From Candidatus Agathobaculum merdigallinarum (GTDB lineage Bacteria > Bacillota > Clostridia > Oscillospirales > Butyricicoccaceae), in contig DXDO01000201.1 of the NCBI GenBank assembly GCA_019115425.1, positions 1 through 21,330 of the forward strand: DNA of 21,330 nucleotides. The letters are read 5' to 3'. The notes beneath the pieces are model-generated. The model did no database searches and was not told the DNA's origin. It saw only the letters and a list, made by a program, of their open reading frames with translations. The translations under genes and the position numbers were made by a program. This document shows, piece after piece, positions 8,369 to 15,917 of the stretch (position 1 is the stretch's first letter; each line of letters opens with the position of its first letter).

Positions 8369-9162
8369 GTTTCCGGCTCCTCTCCAAAGATCACCGGTTC
8401 CGCCATGCGCTCGCGCGGCGCGACGATCACGTCGCACGCCGGCAGACCGCGCAGCGCGGCCCGCGTCTGCTGAAGCGCCAGCTCCGGAATGTTGTTTTTC
8501 TCGCTCAGGTGCGCCAGAACAATGGTGCGCGCACCGTTTTTGACCAGATCGGCCGCAAATACCGCGCAGTCCGGATTGGACAGGTGCCCCGCCGGTCCCG
8601 CGACGCGCATTTTGAGGGAATAGGGATACGGCCCCGCCTGCAGCATATGCGGGTCGTGGTTGCTCTCAAGTACGACCGCCTCGCAGCCGCGCAGCTGCTC
8701 GGCCGCGTCACGCGGCACGAACCCAAGGTCGGTCGCAAAGCCAAACCGGCTCCCGCCGTGTTCGAGTATGTAGCCCACGCTCTCCGCCGCATCGTGCGGC
8801 GTTGCAAACGGCGTGATATCCACATCGCGCACCCAGAAGCGCTCGCCGCTGTCAAAGACGTTCAGGCGGTCGGCGCAGAGCGGGTCCTTTTCCGCCAGCG
8901 CCTCCGCCGTGCCGCGCGAGGCGAACACCGGCGCGCGCCCTTTTTTCAGGAACATCGGCAGACCTTTGACGTGGTCGATATGCTCGTGCGTGAGCAGCAC
9001 GGCGGCAATATCGTCCAGCCCCAGGCCGAGCGCGGCGAGCGCGGTCGTGATCTTGCGCAGCGACACGCCCAGATCGATCAAAACCGCAGTGCCGCCCGCC
9101 ATATACAGGCCGCAGTTGCCCGACGAGCCGCTTGCAATGCTGTAATAATACCGTTCCGCCAA
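8350..9162 (-). CDS. walJ: MBL-fold metallohydrolase WalJ (YycJ)
   Basis: A 270-residue metallo-beta-lactamase-fold protein of the YycJ/WalJ family, tied genetically to cell-wall/division coordination and to DNA metabolism in Bacillota. N-terminal SIASGSSGNC is a family hallmark. The two-metal motif His59-Glu-His61-Ile-Asp63-His64 (THEHIDHVKG) is intact, and later ligand regions ATPHDA, LESNHD, GHLSN and LAHLSEKN are present. The start is a TTG at 9162, preceded by GGAGG eight bases upstream; no better ATG is available. Upstream lie a terminator-like hairpin (9183-9208) and the hairpin-string repeat, separating it from murA by 276 bases. It would be in the wal operon if transcription reads through these structures. 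Confidence 0.93.
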   Translation of the reverse strand: MAERYYYSIASGSSGNCGLYMAGGTAVLIDLGVSLRKITTALAALGLGLDDIAAVLLTHEHIDHVKGLPMFLKKGRAPVFASRGTAEALAEKDPLCADRLNVFDSGERFWVRDVDITPFATPHDAAESVGYILEHGGSRFGFATDLGFVPRDAAEQLRGCEAVVLESNHDPHMLQAGPYPYSLKMRVAGPAGHLSNPDCAVFAADLVKNGARTIVLAHLSEKNNIPELALQQTRAALRGLPACDVIVAPRERMAEPVIFGEEPETCSLSG

Positions 9163-9182
9163 TTTTCAAACCTCCAGATAGA

Positions 9183-9208
9183 ACAAAACCGCGAACCCCT
9201 GTTCGCGG
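9183..9208 (-). terminator. Terminator-like hairpin directly upstream of the walJ ribosome binding site
   Basis: On the minus strand CCGCGAAC and GTTCGCGG (9208-9201 and 9196-9189) pair around AGGG, followed by TTTTGTTC. It ends only about ten bases before the walJ GGAGG, leaving no room for a separate promoter. It could be an attenuator or a protective 5' hairpin rather than a plain terminator. Confidence 0.5.
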
Positions 9209-9248
9209 CATTGCAAAATAACGGTACAGACCCACAGCCCGCCGCAAC

Positions 9249-9428
9249 AGACCGCGCTCCGCGCGATCTTAAATCAGGAAACAGCCTGCTGTTTCCGTAA
9301 AAAGTCGGGACATGTGCCTGACTTTTTACACCTCGACTCAGCCGCCTTGGGCGGCGCCGTTCGGGTATCGAAAGGCGGTTTCTTCGGAACCGCCTTTCGT
9401 ATATAGGGGGCTTTTGAAGCCCCCTATA
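9249..9428 (+). repeat. Hairpin-string intergenic element, copy A
   Basis: Six consecutive hairpins in the murA-walJ gap, matched in order by copy B at 15023-15207. H0 9249-9269; H1 9277-9296 (GGAAACAG/CTGTTTCC); H2 9297-9329 (13 bp, loop ACATGTG); H3 9341-9355 (GCCGCC/GGCGGC, loop TTG); H4 9369-9399 (14 bp, loop TTC); H5 9402-9428 (12 bp, loop TTG). The unpaired linkers ACCTCGACTCA (9330-9340) and GCCGTTCGGGTAT (9356-9368) are identical in both copies. The core H1-H5 is about 88% identical to copy B by my hand alignment. No ORF fits in it and no family is recognised. Strand is given as plus because the G-U wobbles pair only on that strand. Confidence 0.88.
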
Positions 9429-9438
9429 CATTGCGTTT

Positions 9439-10734
9439 TTATGCCCGCTGCGCCATGCCCATCGAATCCGGAATCTCCGAACGGTACATATCCGCGCCGA
9501 GCGCCACGAACTTCTCGACCAGCGTCTCATAGCCGCGCTCGATGTTCTGCACCTGCTCAACCTCGGTCACGCCCTTTGCTGCGAGGCCCGCAATGACCAT
9601 CGCCGCGCCCGCGCGCAGGTCGTGCGCGCGCACCGGCGCGCCCTTGAACTCCTCCACGCCTTCGATGACCGCGATCTTGCCGTCCACATGGATGTTCGCG
9701 CCCATGCGGGTCAGTTCTTCGGTATAGCGGTAGCGGCTGTCCCACACGCCCTCGGTGACAATGCTCGTGCCCTCTGCAAGGCAGAGCGCGGTCGTCATCT
9801 GCGGCTGCATATCGGTCGGGAAGCCCGGATACGGCATGGTTTTGATATTGGTTTTGGTGAGCCTGCCCTCGCGGCGGACGAGCACCGCATCGTCAAACTC
9901 GGTCACCTCGACGTTCATCTCCTTGAGCTTCGCGGTGATGCACTCGAGATGCTTGGGGATGACATTCTTGACCAGCACCGAGCCGCCGCACGCCGCGACC
10001 GCCGCCATAAACGTGCCGGCTTCGATCTGATCCGGAATGATGGAATAGCTGCCGCCGTGCAGGCGCTCGACGCCGCGGATCTTGATGACGTCCGTGCCCG
10101 CGCCCTTGACGTTTGCGCCCATCGCGTTCAGGAAATTCGCCAGATCGACGATGTGCGGTTCCTTGGCGCAGTTTTCCATAATGGTCTGCCCCTTGGCAAG
10201 CACCGCCGCAAGCATGATGTTCATCGTCGCGCCGACCGAGACAACGTCAAAGTAGATATGTGCGCCGTGCAGTCCATCCTCGGGCGCTTCGGCGCGAATG
10301 TAACCGCCCTTGGGCAGCGTGACCGTGGCGCCGAGGGCCTCAAAGCCCTTGATATGCTGGTCGATCGGGCGCACGCCGCCGAAATTGCAGCCGCCCGGCA
10401 TGGCAACCTCAGCAAAGCCGTACTTACCCAGCAGCACGCCGAGCAGATAGTAGGACGCGCGCAGCTTGCGCTCCAGCTCATGCGGCTTGAGGCTCGGATT
10501 CTGAGAATTCTGGATCTCCACCGTTGTCGCGTTGACAAGGCGGATCTGCGCGCCCAGCTCGCGCATGATCTCCAGCTGCAGCGTTACGTCGATGATCTTG
10601 GGTACATTCTCAATGCGGACAGGGCCGTCCGCCAGCAGCGCCGCCGGAACGATGGCCACCGCCGCGTTTTTCGCGCCGGAGATCGTCACCTCGCCGTTGA
10701 GCGTTTTACCGCCGTTGATTACATACTTGGTCAA
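9439..10734 (-). CDS. murA: UDP-N-acetylglucosamine 1-carboxyvinyltransferase MurA
   Basis: Cytoplasmic enzyme for the first committed step of peptidoglycan synthesis: transfer of enolpyruvate from PEP to UDP-GlcNAc. The 431 residues form the two-domain EPSP-synthase fold. Lys22 lies in SGAKNAA, the catalytic loop Cys116 in MPGGCNFGGVRPID, and RAHDLRAGAAMVIAGL and the PYPGFPTDMQPQ segment are conserved near the C terminus. Cys at 116 implies fosfomycin sensitivity at this residue. The start is TTG at 10734 with GAGGAG about nine bases upstream. It sits between walI and walJ, where Bacillus has no gene, with a candidate promoter of its own at 10850-10858. Low-GC Bacillota often carry two MurA paralogues; which one this is cannot be told here. 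Confidence 0.97.
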   Translation of the reverse strand: MTKYVINGGKTLNGEVTISGAKNAAVAIVPAALLADGPVRIENVPKIIDVTLQLEIMRELGAQIRLVNATTVEIQNSQNPSLKPHELERKLRASYYLLGVLLGKYGFAEVAMPGGCNFGGVRPIDQHIKGFEALGATVTLPKGGYIRAEAPEDGLHGAHIYFDVVSVGATMNIMLAAVLAKGQTIMENCAKEPHIVDLANFLNAMGANVKGAGTDVIKIRGVERLHGGSYSIIPDQIEAGTFMAAVAACGGSVLVKNVIPKHLECITAKLKEMNVEVTEFDDAVLVRREGRLTKTNIKTMPYPGFPTDMQPQMTTALCLAEGTSIVTEGVWDSRYRYTEELTRMGANIHVDGKIAVIEGVEEFKGAPVRAHDLRAGAAMVIAGLAAKGVTEVEQVQNIERGYETLVEKFVALGADMYRSEIPDSMGMAQRA

Positions 10735-10849
10735 ACCTACCTACTCCTCACTCTTGTAAAGCGCGGGGCGTCCGCGCCTGTTTCTATCGATACTGTATTG
10801 TATGAACACGGAAGCCTTACGGTGCGTCCGCGAAAATTCTCACCAATCT

Positions 10850-10858
10850 ATTTTACCA
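10850..10858 (-). promoter_or_regulatory. Candidate extended -10 promoter for murA
   Basis: Minus-strand TGG-TAAAAT (TG element 10858-10857, hexamer 10855-10850) in an AT-rich patch. No good -35 is seen at 16-18 bases, as expected for some extended -10 promoters. The leader to the TTG start would be about 110 bases. Confidence 0.5.
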
Positions 10859-10885
10859 TAATTTTTGATAAAGGAAAGCGCTTTT

Positions 10886-11710
10886 TCAATTTTCCTGATC
10901 TACAACTGTCTTTTTGTCACAATCCACCAAATATCCGCCCGAATTGGTCTCGATCTTCCAAGTCGGCGTGAGCTGCAAACGCCGGCTGCTGTCCGTCTGC
11001 ATCCGGTAGCCCGCCGTCATGGAAAGGATGACATCGGCTTCCGGCTGCCCTGCGGCAAATTCCAGCAGCGCATCCGCCGCGCTGCAGGACACATCGCCGC
11101 CGCGGACCGTTGTATACGGCGTTCCGAAGCTCCACAGTCCGGAAAGCACCGCCTCGCCGTTTTCCTCGAAGCGCAGCGACACTGCGCGGTTGAATACGGG
11201 CAGTCCCGCGACCGTACCGGTCAGGGTGACGGTCATTCCGTCCCCGGCCAGCGTCTCGTCCTCAGCTGCAAAGCCCCACTTCGCAAACAGGCTGCGCGCC
11301 AGCCGCGCCGCATCGGCTTCGTCCTGCGGCGGGTCCGCATCGATCGCAAAGCGGCCGCTTACACTGCCGTCCGCCCGCCATTCGACCGCGCCCCGCTCGC
11401 TTTCAAACACGACCGTGCCGTCCTCCTGCTCGGTGCGCTCCATCTCCTGCCCCAGTATCGCAGCGGCGACCGCCTCTTCGTCCGCACGGCTGCGGTCAAT
11501 GGAAAGCGCAGGGAGCACCCTGTTCTCCGGCAGACGAAACGCCTCATCCAGCGCAAGGCCGTAACCCCCTGCCAGCGTGCGCAGGCTGGTCTCCAGTTCC
11601 TCCGCCCGCTCCCTGTCCTGCCACAGCTTGACGCTCAGATTGCCGAGCAGAAACAGGTTGACCGCCAGCAGGATCACGATCAGCACATTTTTAACCTTGG
11701 CCCACTGCAA
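10886..11710 (-). CDS. walI: WalI/YycI-like regulator of the WalK sensor kinase
   Basis: A 274-residue membrane-anchored protein in the walI (yycI) position. Residues about 8-27 (VLIVILLAVNLFLLGNLSVKLW context) form one transmembrane helix, and the rest is an extracytoplasmic domain resembling the YycI fold. In Bacillus, YycH and YycI contact WalK through their transmembrane helices and tune its activity. Primary sequence conservation in this family is low, so the call rests on topology, length and locus position as well as residual similarity. The TTG start at 11710 has an excellent AGGAGGTGA site (11725-11717) overlapping the walH stop codon region, implying tight coupling. Confidence 0.85.
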   Translation of the reverse strand: MQWAKVKNVLIVILLAVNLFLLGNLSVKLWQDRERAEELETSLRTLAGGYGLALDEAFRLPENRVLPALSIDRSRADEEAVAAAILGQEMERTEQEDGTVVFESERGAVEWRADGSVSGRFAIDADPPQDEADAARLARSLFAKWGFAAEDETLAGDGMTVTLTGTVAGLPVFNRAVSLRFEENGEAVLSGLWSFGTPYTTVRGGDVSCSAADALLEFAAGQPEADVILSMTAGYRMQTDSSRRLQLTPTWKIETNSGGYLVDCDKKTVVDQEN

Positions 11711-11726
11711 GCGGATTCACCTCCTG

Positions 11727-13043
11727 TCAGCCCTCGTTTTTCAGATAAAACCGCGCGGGCGCGTACAGTTCCTCCTGCGCGCGGTATGCCACCATCATGC
11801 CGCGCTCCTCCGCGGATGCGCCCGCTGCCGCCTGCCGCGCGGGCAGCACGGTGCGGCGCGTCTCCTGCGCGGCAAACCGCTGCAGGTGAATGGTCGCAGA
11901 AGCGAGCGCGCCGTCATCCGTAAAACGGAAGGTGGCAAAATCGCTCTCGCCCAATACGGGAACCCCGCCGTAAAGCTGCATGAACGCCAGCGTGGTCTGC
12001 CTTCCGCTCTGCTGCACCGCGTACAGCGACGCATGGGTATCGCACTCGCCCGCGCGCAGCGCGGCGTCCAGAATCAGGCGGGCGCAGTCAAGCTGTGCGT
12101 CCAGCGCAGACTGCCCGCTCACCTCGCCCTGCTCATAGGCGTACACCGTGCTGTCCTCTCCGGTGGAGGCATATTGGAGCAAGCCGGACGCGCTCACGCG
12201 CAGCGTGCTTGCATTGTCAACAAACACACGCACCTGACCGTTCTGCTCGGAATAAAACTCCGTATACGCGGAAAAGCCAAACGCAGTGAGCAGCCCTTCC
12301 AGTCCGGCGCCGCTCTGCGGGGCGAACAGATCGACCCCGACTTCATCCAGCAGCGGAAGGGTGAGCGTTTCAGTGTCAAACAGCAGGTTCTCCGGATATA
12401 CCGCATACGCATCGCCTGAAAACGCGCACGGAAGACCGCGGAAGGCCTGCTGCGCGGAATCCAGCGCGCTCTGTTCCACCTGCGCCGCAGCGCTGTACAG
12501 CGTGCCGTCCGACGCGCGCACAAACAGCCGCTCCGCCCCCGCGGCGTATACCAATGTTTCCACCGTCAGCTCGCCGCCGTCCTGCCAGCTGCCGCCCATC
12601 CAGCCTGCGATCGCGCTCAGCGGGATCGCGCCGTGATAGCGCAGCAGCGCGCAGTCGCCCGCGCGCAGCGCCGCGACCAGCTCTTCCTCTGTGCTCTCTC
12701 CAAGCGTTCCGTCCGACAGGGCCTGCGCCCAAACCGGACGCACCGCCGCAAGGCCTGCGTCGATCTCGGTCAGGCTGTACTGCACGCCGTAGAGCCGCCC
12801 GTCCACTGTCAGCGCGAGCTGCGCGGGATCGGCCGCGGCCACGCCGGACGAGCGCAGCTCATAGCCGACCGCCCCGCCAAACAGGTGGTCATACGCGCGG
12901 CGCAGCAGATTGTCCGCGGGCATCTGCTCAATATTCAGGCCCACCAGCCAGTTCGCCGCGCACAGCAGACACAGAAGCAGCGCAAGTGCGATCAGCGAGA
13001 TATTTTTTGCGGTGTTCTTCGCCGAATGCTGCGCGCCCTTCAT
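11727..13043 (-). CDS. walH: WalH/YycH-like regulator of the WalK sensor kinase
   Basis: A 438-residue protein with a single N-terminal transmembrane segment (about 15-36, ISLIALALLLCLLCAANWLVGL) and a large extracytoplasmic region, matching YycH in length, topology and position between walK and walI. YycH acts with YycI as a modulator of WalK in Bacillus and as an activator in Staphylococcus. The direction of control here is unknown. Its ATG overlaps the walK stop by four bases (ATGA at 13043-13040). Ala/Leu-rich composition and weak family conservation mean the call leans on context. Confidence 0.87.
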   Translation of the reverse strand: MKGAQHSAKNTAKNISLIALALLLCLLCAANWLVGLNIEQMPADNLLRRAYDHLFGGAVGYELRSSGVAAADPAQLALTVDGRLYGVQYSLTEIDAGLAAVRPVWAQALSDGTLGESTEEELVAALRAGDCALLRYHGAIPLSAIAGWMGGSWQDGGELTVETLVYAAGAERLFVRASDGTLYSAAAQVEQSALDSAQQAFRGLPCAFSGDAYAVYPENLLFDTETLTLPLLDEVGVDLFAPQSGAGLEGLLTAFGFSAYTEFYSEQNGQVRVFVDNASTLRVSASGLLQYASTGEDSTVYAYEQGEVSGQSALDAQLDCARLILDAALRAGECDTHASLYAVQQSGRQTTLAFMQLYGGVPVLGESDFATFRFTDDGALASATIHLQRFAAQETRRTVLPARQAAAGASAEERGMMVAYRAQEELYAPARFYLKNEG

Positions 13044-14815
13044 GCCGGCCCCTCCTCACTGCTCGGGGTCAGATCGGTCGGCAGGGTGATCGTAACGGTT
13101 GTGCCGCTGCCGTATTCACTGGCAAGCGCGATCTTGCCCTCGTGCTGTTCGACGATCTCCTTTGCGATCGCAAGGCCAAGGCCGGTGCCGCCCGCGGCGC
13201 GGCTTCTCGCCTTATCCACGCGGTAGAAGCGCTCAAACAGGCGCGGCACGTCCGCCGCAGGGATGCCGATGCCGTCGTCCTCCACCGTGATGCGGACACG
13301 GTTTTTCGGCACCGCGCACGCGGCCAGCCGGATATGCCCGCCGGAGGGCGTATACTTGACCGCATTGGACAGGATGTTGACCACGACCTGCTCAATGCGC
13401 TCGCGGTCGCCCACGATCTTCGGCAGATCGTCCGGCGTTTCCACCTTCAGCTCATGCCCGCTTTCCTCGGCGGTCAGCTTCATGGCGTTTGCCACGTTAT
13501 GCAGCATATCCGCAAGGGAGAAGCGCGTCATGCGCAGCTCCATGCGTCCGTAATCCAGCTTGGACAGGGTCAAAAGATCGGTCACGATGCGCGCCATGCG
13601 CTCGGACTCGCTCGAAATAACGCCGAGGAACTGCTTTTCCGTGTCGATCGGGATATCGCCCGCCGCATCCAGCAGCGTCTCGGTATACGAGCGGATGTTG
13701 GTCAGCGGGGTGCGCAGCTCATGCGATACGTTGGCAACGAACTCGCGCCGCGCGTCGTCCAGCCGGCGCTGCTCGGTGATATCGTGGATGACCGCGATCA
13801 CGCCGCCCTCGCCGTCGAGCGCGCCGTAGGGCGCGAGCGTGATCGACAGCACACGCCCAAGGCGCGTCGTTTCGCTCGTCAGGAAGGAGCGCATGGCGGT
13901 TTCGTCCGAACCGAGCATATCGAGGTCGGCGAACATCTCGTCAAAGCTGAGATCGTCCTCCATGCGCACGCCGAGCAGGCTTTCCGCCGCGGGGTTCATG
14001 TGGATCAGCCTGCCGTCAGTGGTGAAGGCGGCCACACCGTCGCTCATGTGCAGGAACAGGGTGTTGAGCTTGTCGCGCTCGCCCTGCACTTCGCCGACTG
14101 TGCTTTTCAGGCGCCGCGCCATGTAGTTGAACGACCGCGTCAGCTCGCCGATCTCATCCGAGGACTGCACGCCGAGGTCCTGATCGAAGTTGCCCTCTGC
14201 GATCGACTTTGCGCCCTCGGTGATGCGCTCGATCGGCGTGGTGATGGTTTTGGACAGCAGAAAGGACAGCAGGATCGCCGCCAGCAGGCCGAACATCATC
14301 GCCTGCATCACGATCTGGAAAAACCGCCACGAAAGGTCGGAGATCTCCTGCTTGTCGTCTGCGATGTACACGATATAGTCCACGGTCTCATTTTCATCCA
14401 TGTCGATCGGCACCGCAATGTCCATCATGCCGTCGGACACCGAGGATCGCGTGCCCGCGCCGCCCGCCATCGCAGCGATGATATTGCTGGTGCGCGTCAC
14501 CGTGATATTGGGGTTGGAACCGTCCAGAAAGCGCCCCTGACCGTCCAGAATATAGTAATTGCGGTAGTCGTTGATTCCGAGCCGGCTCCGGTGCGCGTCT
14601 ATGATGGTGATCAGACCGTCCGTGCCGCTCTGCGCCGCAGCCTCTTCCATGGAGAGGATGGTGTCTGCCGTGAACACACTCTGCATCTGCTCATAGAAGC
14701 TGTCCAGATAAAAAGTATTGACGCTGTTGATCAGAAACGTGCCGACCACCGCCATGACTGAAATGATCATCAGCACCAGAATCAGCACCAGCTTCATATG
14801 CAAGGATCGAAACAT
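13040..14815 (-). CDS. walK: Sensor histidine kinase WalK (YycG/VicK)
   Basis: Membrane sensor kinase controlling peptidoglycan hydrolases and wall metabolism via WalR. The 591 residues show the full WalK architecture: TM1 (about 9-29), extracytoplasmic sensor domain (30-162), TM2 (about 166-188), HAMP (189-240), PAS (about 250-350), HisKA with phosphoacceptor His365 in FVANVSHELRTPLTNI, and HATPase_c with N-box (NILSNAVKYTP, 480-490), G1 (DDGIGIP, 513-519) and G2 (GGTGLGLAI, 542-550). The start at 14815 has GGAGGTG four bases upstream and leads directly into TM1; the open frame running upstream to 14995 is non-coding, hairpin-rich DNA. It is separated from walR by 406 bases, unusual for this pair. 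Confidence 0.95.
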   Translation of the reverse strand: MFRSLHMKLVLILVLMIISVMAVVGTFLINSVNTFYLDSFYEQMQSVFTADTILSMEEAAAQSGTDGLITIIDAHRSRLGINDYRNYYILDGQGRFLDGSNPNITVTRTSNIIAAMAGGAGTRSSVSDGMMDIAVPIDMDENETVDYIVYIADDKQEISDLSWRFFQIVMQAMMFGLLAAILLSFLLSKTITTPIERITEGAKSIAEGNFDQDLGVQSSDEIGELTRSFNYMARRLKSTVGEVQGERDKLNTLFLHMSDGVAAFTTDGRLIHMNPAAESLLGVRMEDDLSFDEMFADLDMLGSDETAMRSFLTSETTRLGRVLSITLAPYGALDGEGGVIAVIHDITEQRRLDDARREFVANVSHELRTPLTNIRSYTETLLDAAGDIPIDTEKQFLGVISSESERMARIVTDLLTLSKLDYGRMELRMTRFSLADMLHNVANAMKLTAEESGHELKVETPDDLPKIVGDRERIEQVVVNILSNAVKYTPSGGHIRLAACAVPKNRVRITVEDDGIGIPAADVPRLFERFYRVDKARSRAAGGTGLGLAIAKEIVEQHEGKIALASEYGSGTTVTITLPTDLTPSSEEGPA

Positions 14816-14836
14816 GAGACACCTCCAACAAGGCTT

Positions 14837-14995
14837 CGTTTGAAACCACGGTTCCAAACGAGGGGCTTTGCCGCGTGCCACGCGGACAAAGCCAAGACGC
14901 GGTTTTGCGCGCCGCAAGCGGCACACAAAACCGCTTCCCTGTATCAAAACCGTGATACATGGCCCAGGCCACCCTCTCTTGACGCTTCGCGTCAA
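14837..14995. repeat. Cluster of five hairpins between walK and the copy B element
   Basis: Successive inverted repeats with no open reading frame of note: 14837-14860 (CGTTTG/CAAACG, one inner mismatch), 14864-14893 (GGCTTTG-CCGCG / CGCGG-a-CAAAGCC), 14899-14934 (GCGGTTTTG / CAAAACCGC outer, GCCGC / GCGGC inner), 14940-14959 (TGTATCA / TGATACA) and 14979-14995 (TTGACGC / GCGTCAA, loop TTC). I find no second copy of this block in the window. Together with copy B it fills nearly all of the walR-walK gap. Confidence 0.8.
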
Positions 14996-15022
14996 TTCAC
15001 CTTGTGCTCCCGGTTTTTATGA

Positions 15023-15207
15023 AATTGCGCGGTTTCCGCGCAATTATCAATCAGCAAACGGCTCTGCCGTTTGCGTAAAAAGGCAGGACATGTGCCTGTC
15101 TTTTTACACCTCGACTCAGGCGTCTTGGGCGCCGCCGTTCGGGTATCGGGGAGCGGTTTCTCCGGAACCGCTCTCCGTATATAGGGGGCTTGTGAAGCCC
15201 CCTATAT
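15023..15207 (+). repeat. Hairpin-string intergenic element, copy B
   Basis: Same six-hairpin order as copy A: H0 15023-15045 (AATTGCGCGG/CCGCGCAATT), H1 15054-15074 (GCAAACGG/CCGTTTGC), H2 15075-15107 (loop ACATGTG), H3 15119-15133 (GGCGTC/GGCGCC, loop TTG), H4 15147-15177 (loop TCC), H5 15179-15207 (13 bp, loop GTG). Linkers 15108-15118 and 15134-15146 are identical to copy A. Stems differ from copy A mainly by paired changes. It ends 14 bases before the walR stop codon, as copy A ends ten bases before the murA stop, so both sit just 3' of a minus-strand gene in the same orientation. Confidence 0.88.
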
Positions 15208-15221
15208 GCCGGCGCAGGGCG

Positions 15222-15917
15222 TCAGCCCTCGCTGGCAAAGTAGTACCCCATCCCCCGCTTGGTCATGATATACTTGGGGCTCGCGGGCTGGTCCTCGACC
15301 TTTTCGCGCAGGCGGCGGATCGCAACATCCACCGCGCGCAGGTCGCCGTAATACTCATAGCCCCAGACCTGCTCCATCAATTCTTCGCGCGAGAACACGC
15401 GCCCGGGCGAAGCCGACAGGAAACATAAAATATCGAACTCGCGCGCGGAAAGCTCGAGCGCGCGCCCGTTTTTATACACCATGCCGTTATCGCGCGAAAT
15501 GCGCAGCCCGCCGCCGGACGGCGCCGCGGGCTTTGCCCGCTCCTCTCCGGACAGCGTGCGCCGCATATTCGCTTTGACGCGGGCCATCAGCTCGCGCATG
15601 GAAAAGGGCTTGGTGATATAATCGTCCGCGCCAAGCTCCAAGCCGAGCACCTTATCGGTCTCCTCTTCCCGGGCGGTGAGCATGATGATCGGGGTATCGT
15701 GCTTTTCGCGGACATGATTCAGCACCTCGAAGCCATCCATCTCGGGCAGCATCACGTCCAGCAGAATCAGGTCGGGCGCGTCCTCCAGCGCGCGGCGCAG
15801 TCCCTCCGCGCCGTCGTAGGCGACCAGCGTATCATAGCCCTCGCGCTGCAGATTAAACACCAGAATATCCGCAATGGCCTTTTCATCCTCGACCACGAGG
15901 ATCGTTTTTTTATCCAT
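15222..15917 (-). CDS. walR: Response regulator WalR (YycF/VicR), OmpR family
   Basis: DNA-binding partner of WalK, 231 residues. The receiver domain (1-120) has the acidic pocket Glu10-Asp11, phosphoacceptor Asp54 in LILLDVMLPEMDG, the Thr of MLTARE and Lys103 in YITKPF. The C-terminal winged helix (about 135-231) includes LSAREFDILCFL, REELMEQVWGYEYYGDLRAVDVAIRRLREKVE and the wing TKRGMGYYF, a close match to WalR. The ATG at 15917 is set by GAAGGAGG just upstream; the frame continues to 16001 without family similarity. I see no convincing promoter in 15926-16061; transcription may come from within that gap or from the nudF/amylase promoter. Confidence 0.96.
   Translation of the reverse strand: MDKKTILVVEDEKAIADILVFNLQREGYDTLVAYDGAEGLRRALEDAPDLILLDVMLPEMDGFEVLNHVREKHDTPIIMLTAREEETDKVLGLELGADDYITKPFSMRELMARVKANMRRTLSGEERAKPAAPSGGGLRISRDNGMVYKNGRALELSAREFDILCFLSASPGRVFSREELMEQVWGYEYYGDLRAVDVAIRRLREKVEDQPASPKYIMTKRGMGYYFASEG

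Noticed and set aside
9356..9370. GTTCGGGTATC in the repeat, considered as a tRNA T-loop remnant
   Set aside because: No acceptor stem, D arm or anticodon arm can be folded around it, and both repeat copies keep it as an unpaired linker.
10764..10832. Direct repeat GCGTCCGCG in the walI-murA gap, considered as a regulator site
   Set aside because: Nine GC-rich bases occurring twice in a GC-rich genome, with spacing of several helical turns; likely chance.
12554..14761. Long plus-strand open frame (735 codons) opposite walH and walK
   Set aside because: Arg/Ala/His-rich composition, no domain, no ribosome binding site; it mirrors the high-GC codon pattern of the two well-supported genes on the minus strand.
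9249..15207. Repeats considered as a CRISPR or tandem array
   Set aside because: There are only two copies about 5.8 kb apart, about 180 bp each, with internal hairpins and no spacers or cas genes.
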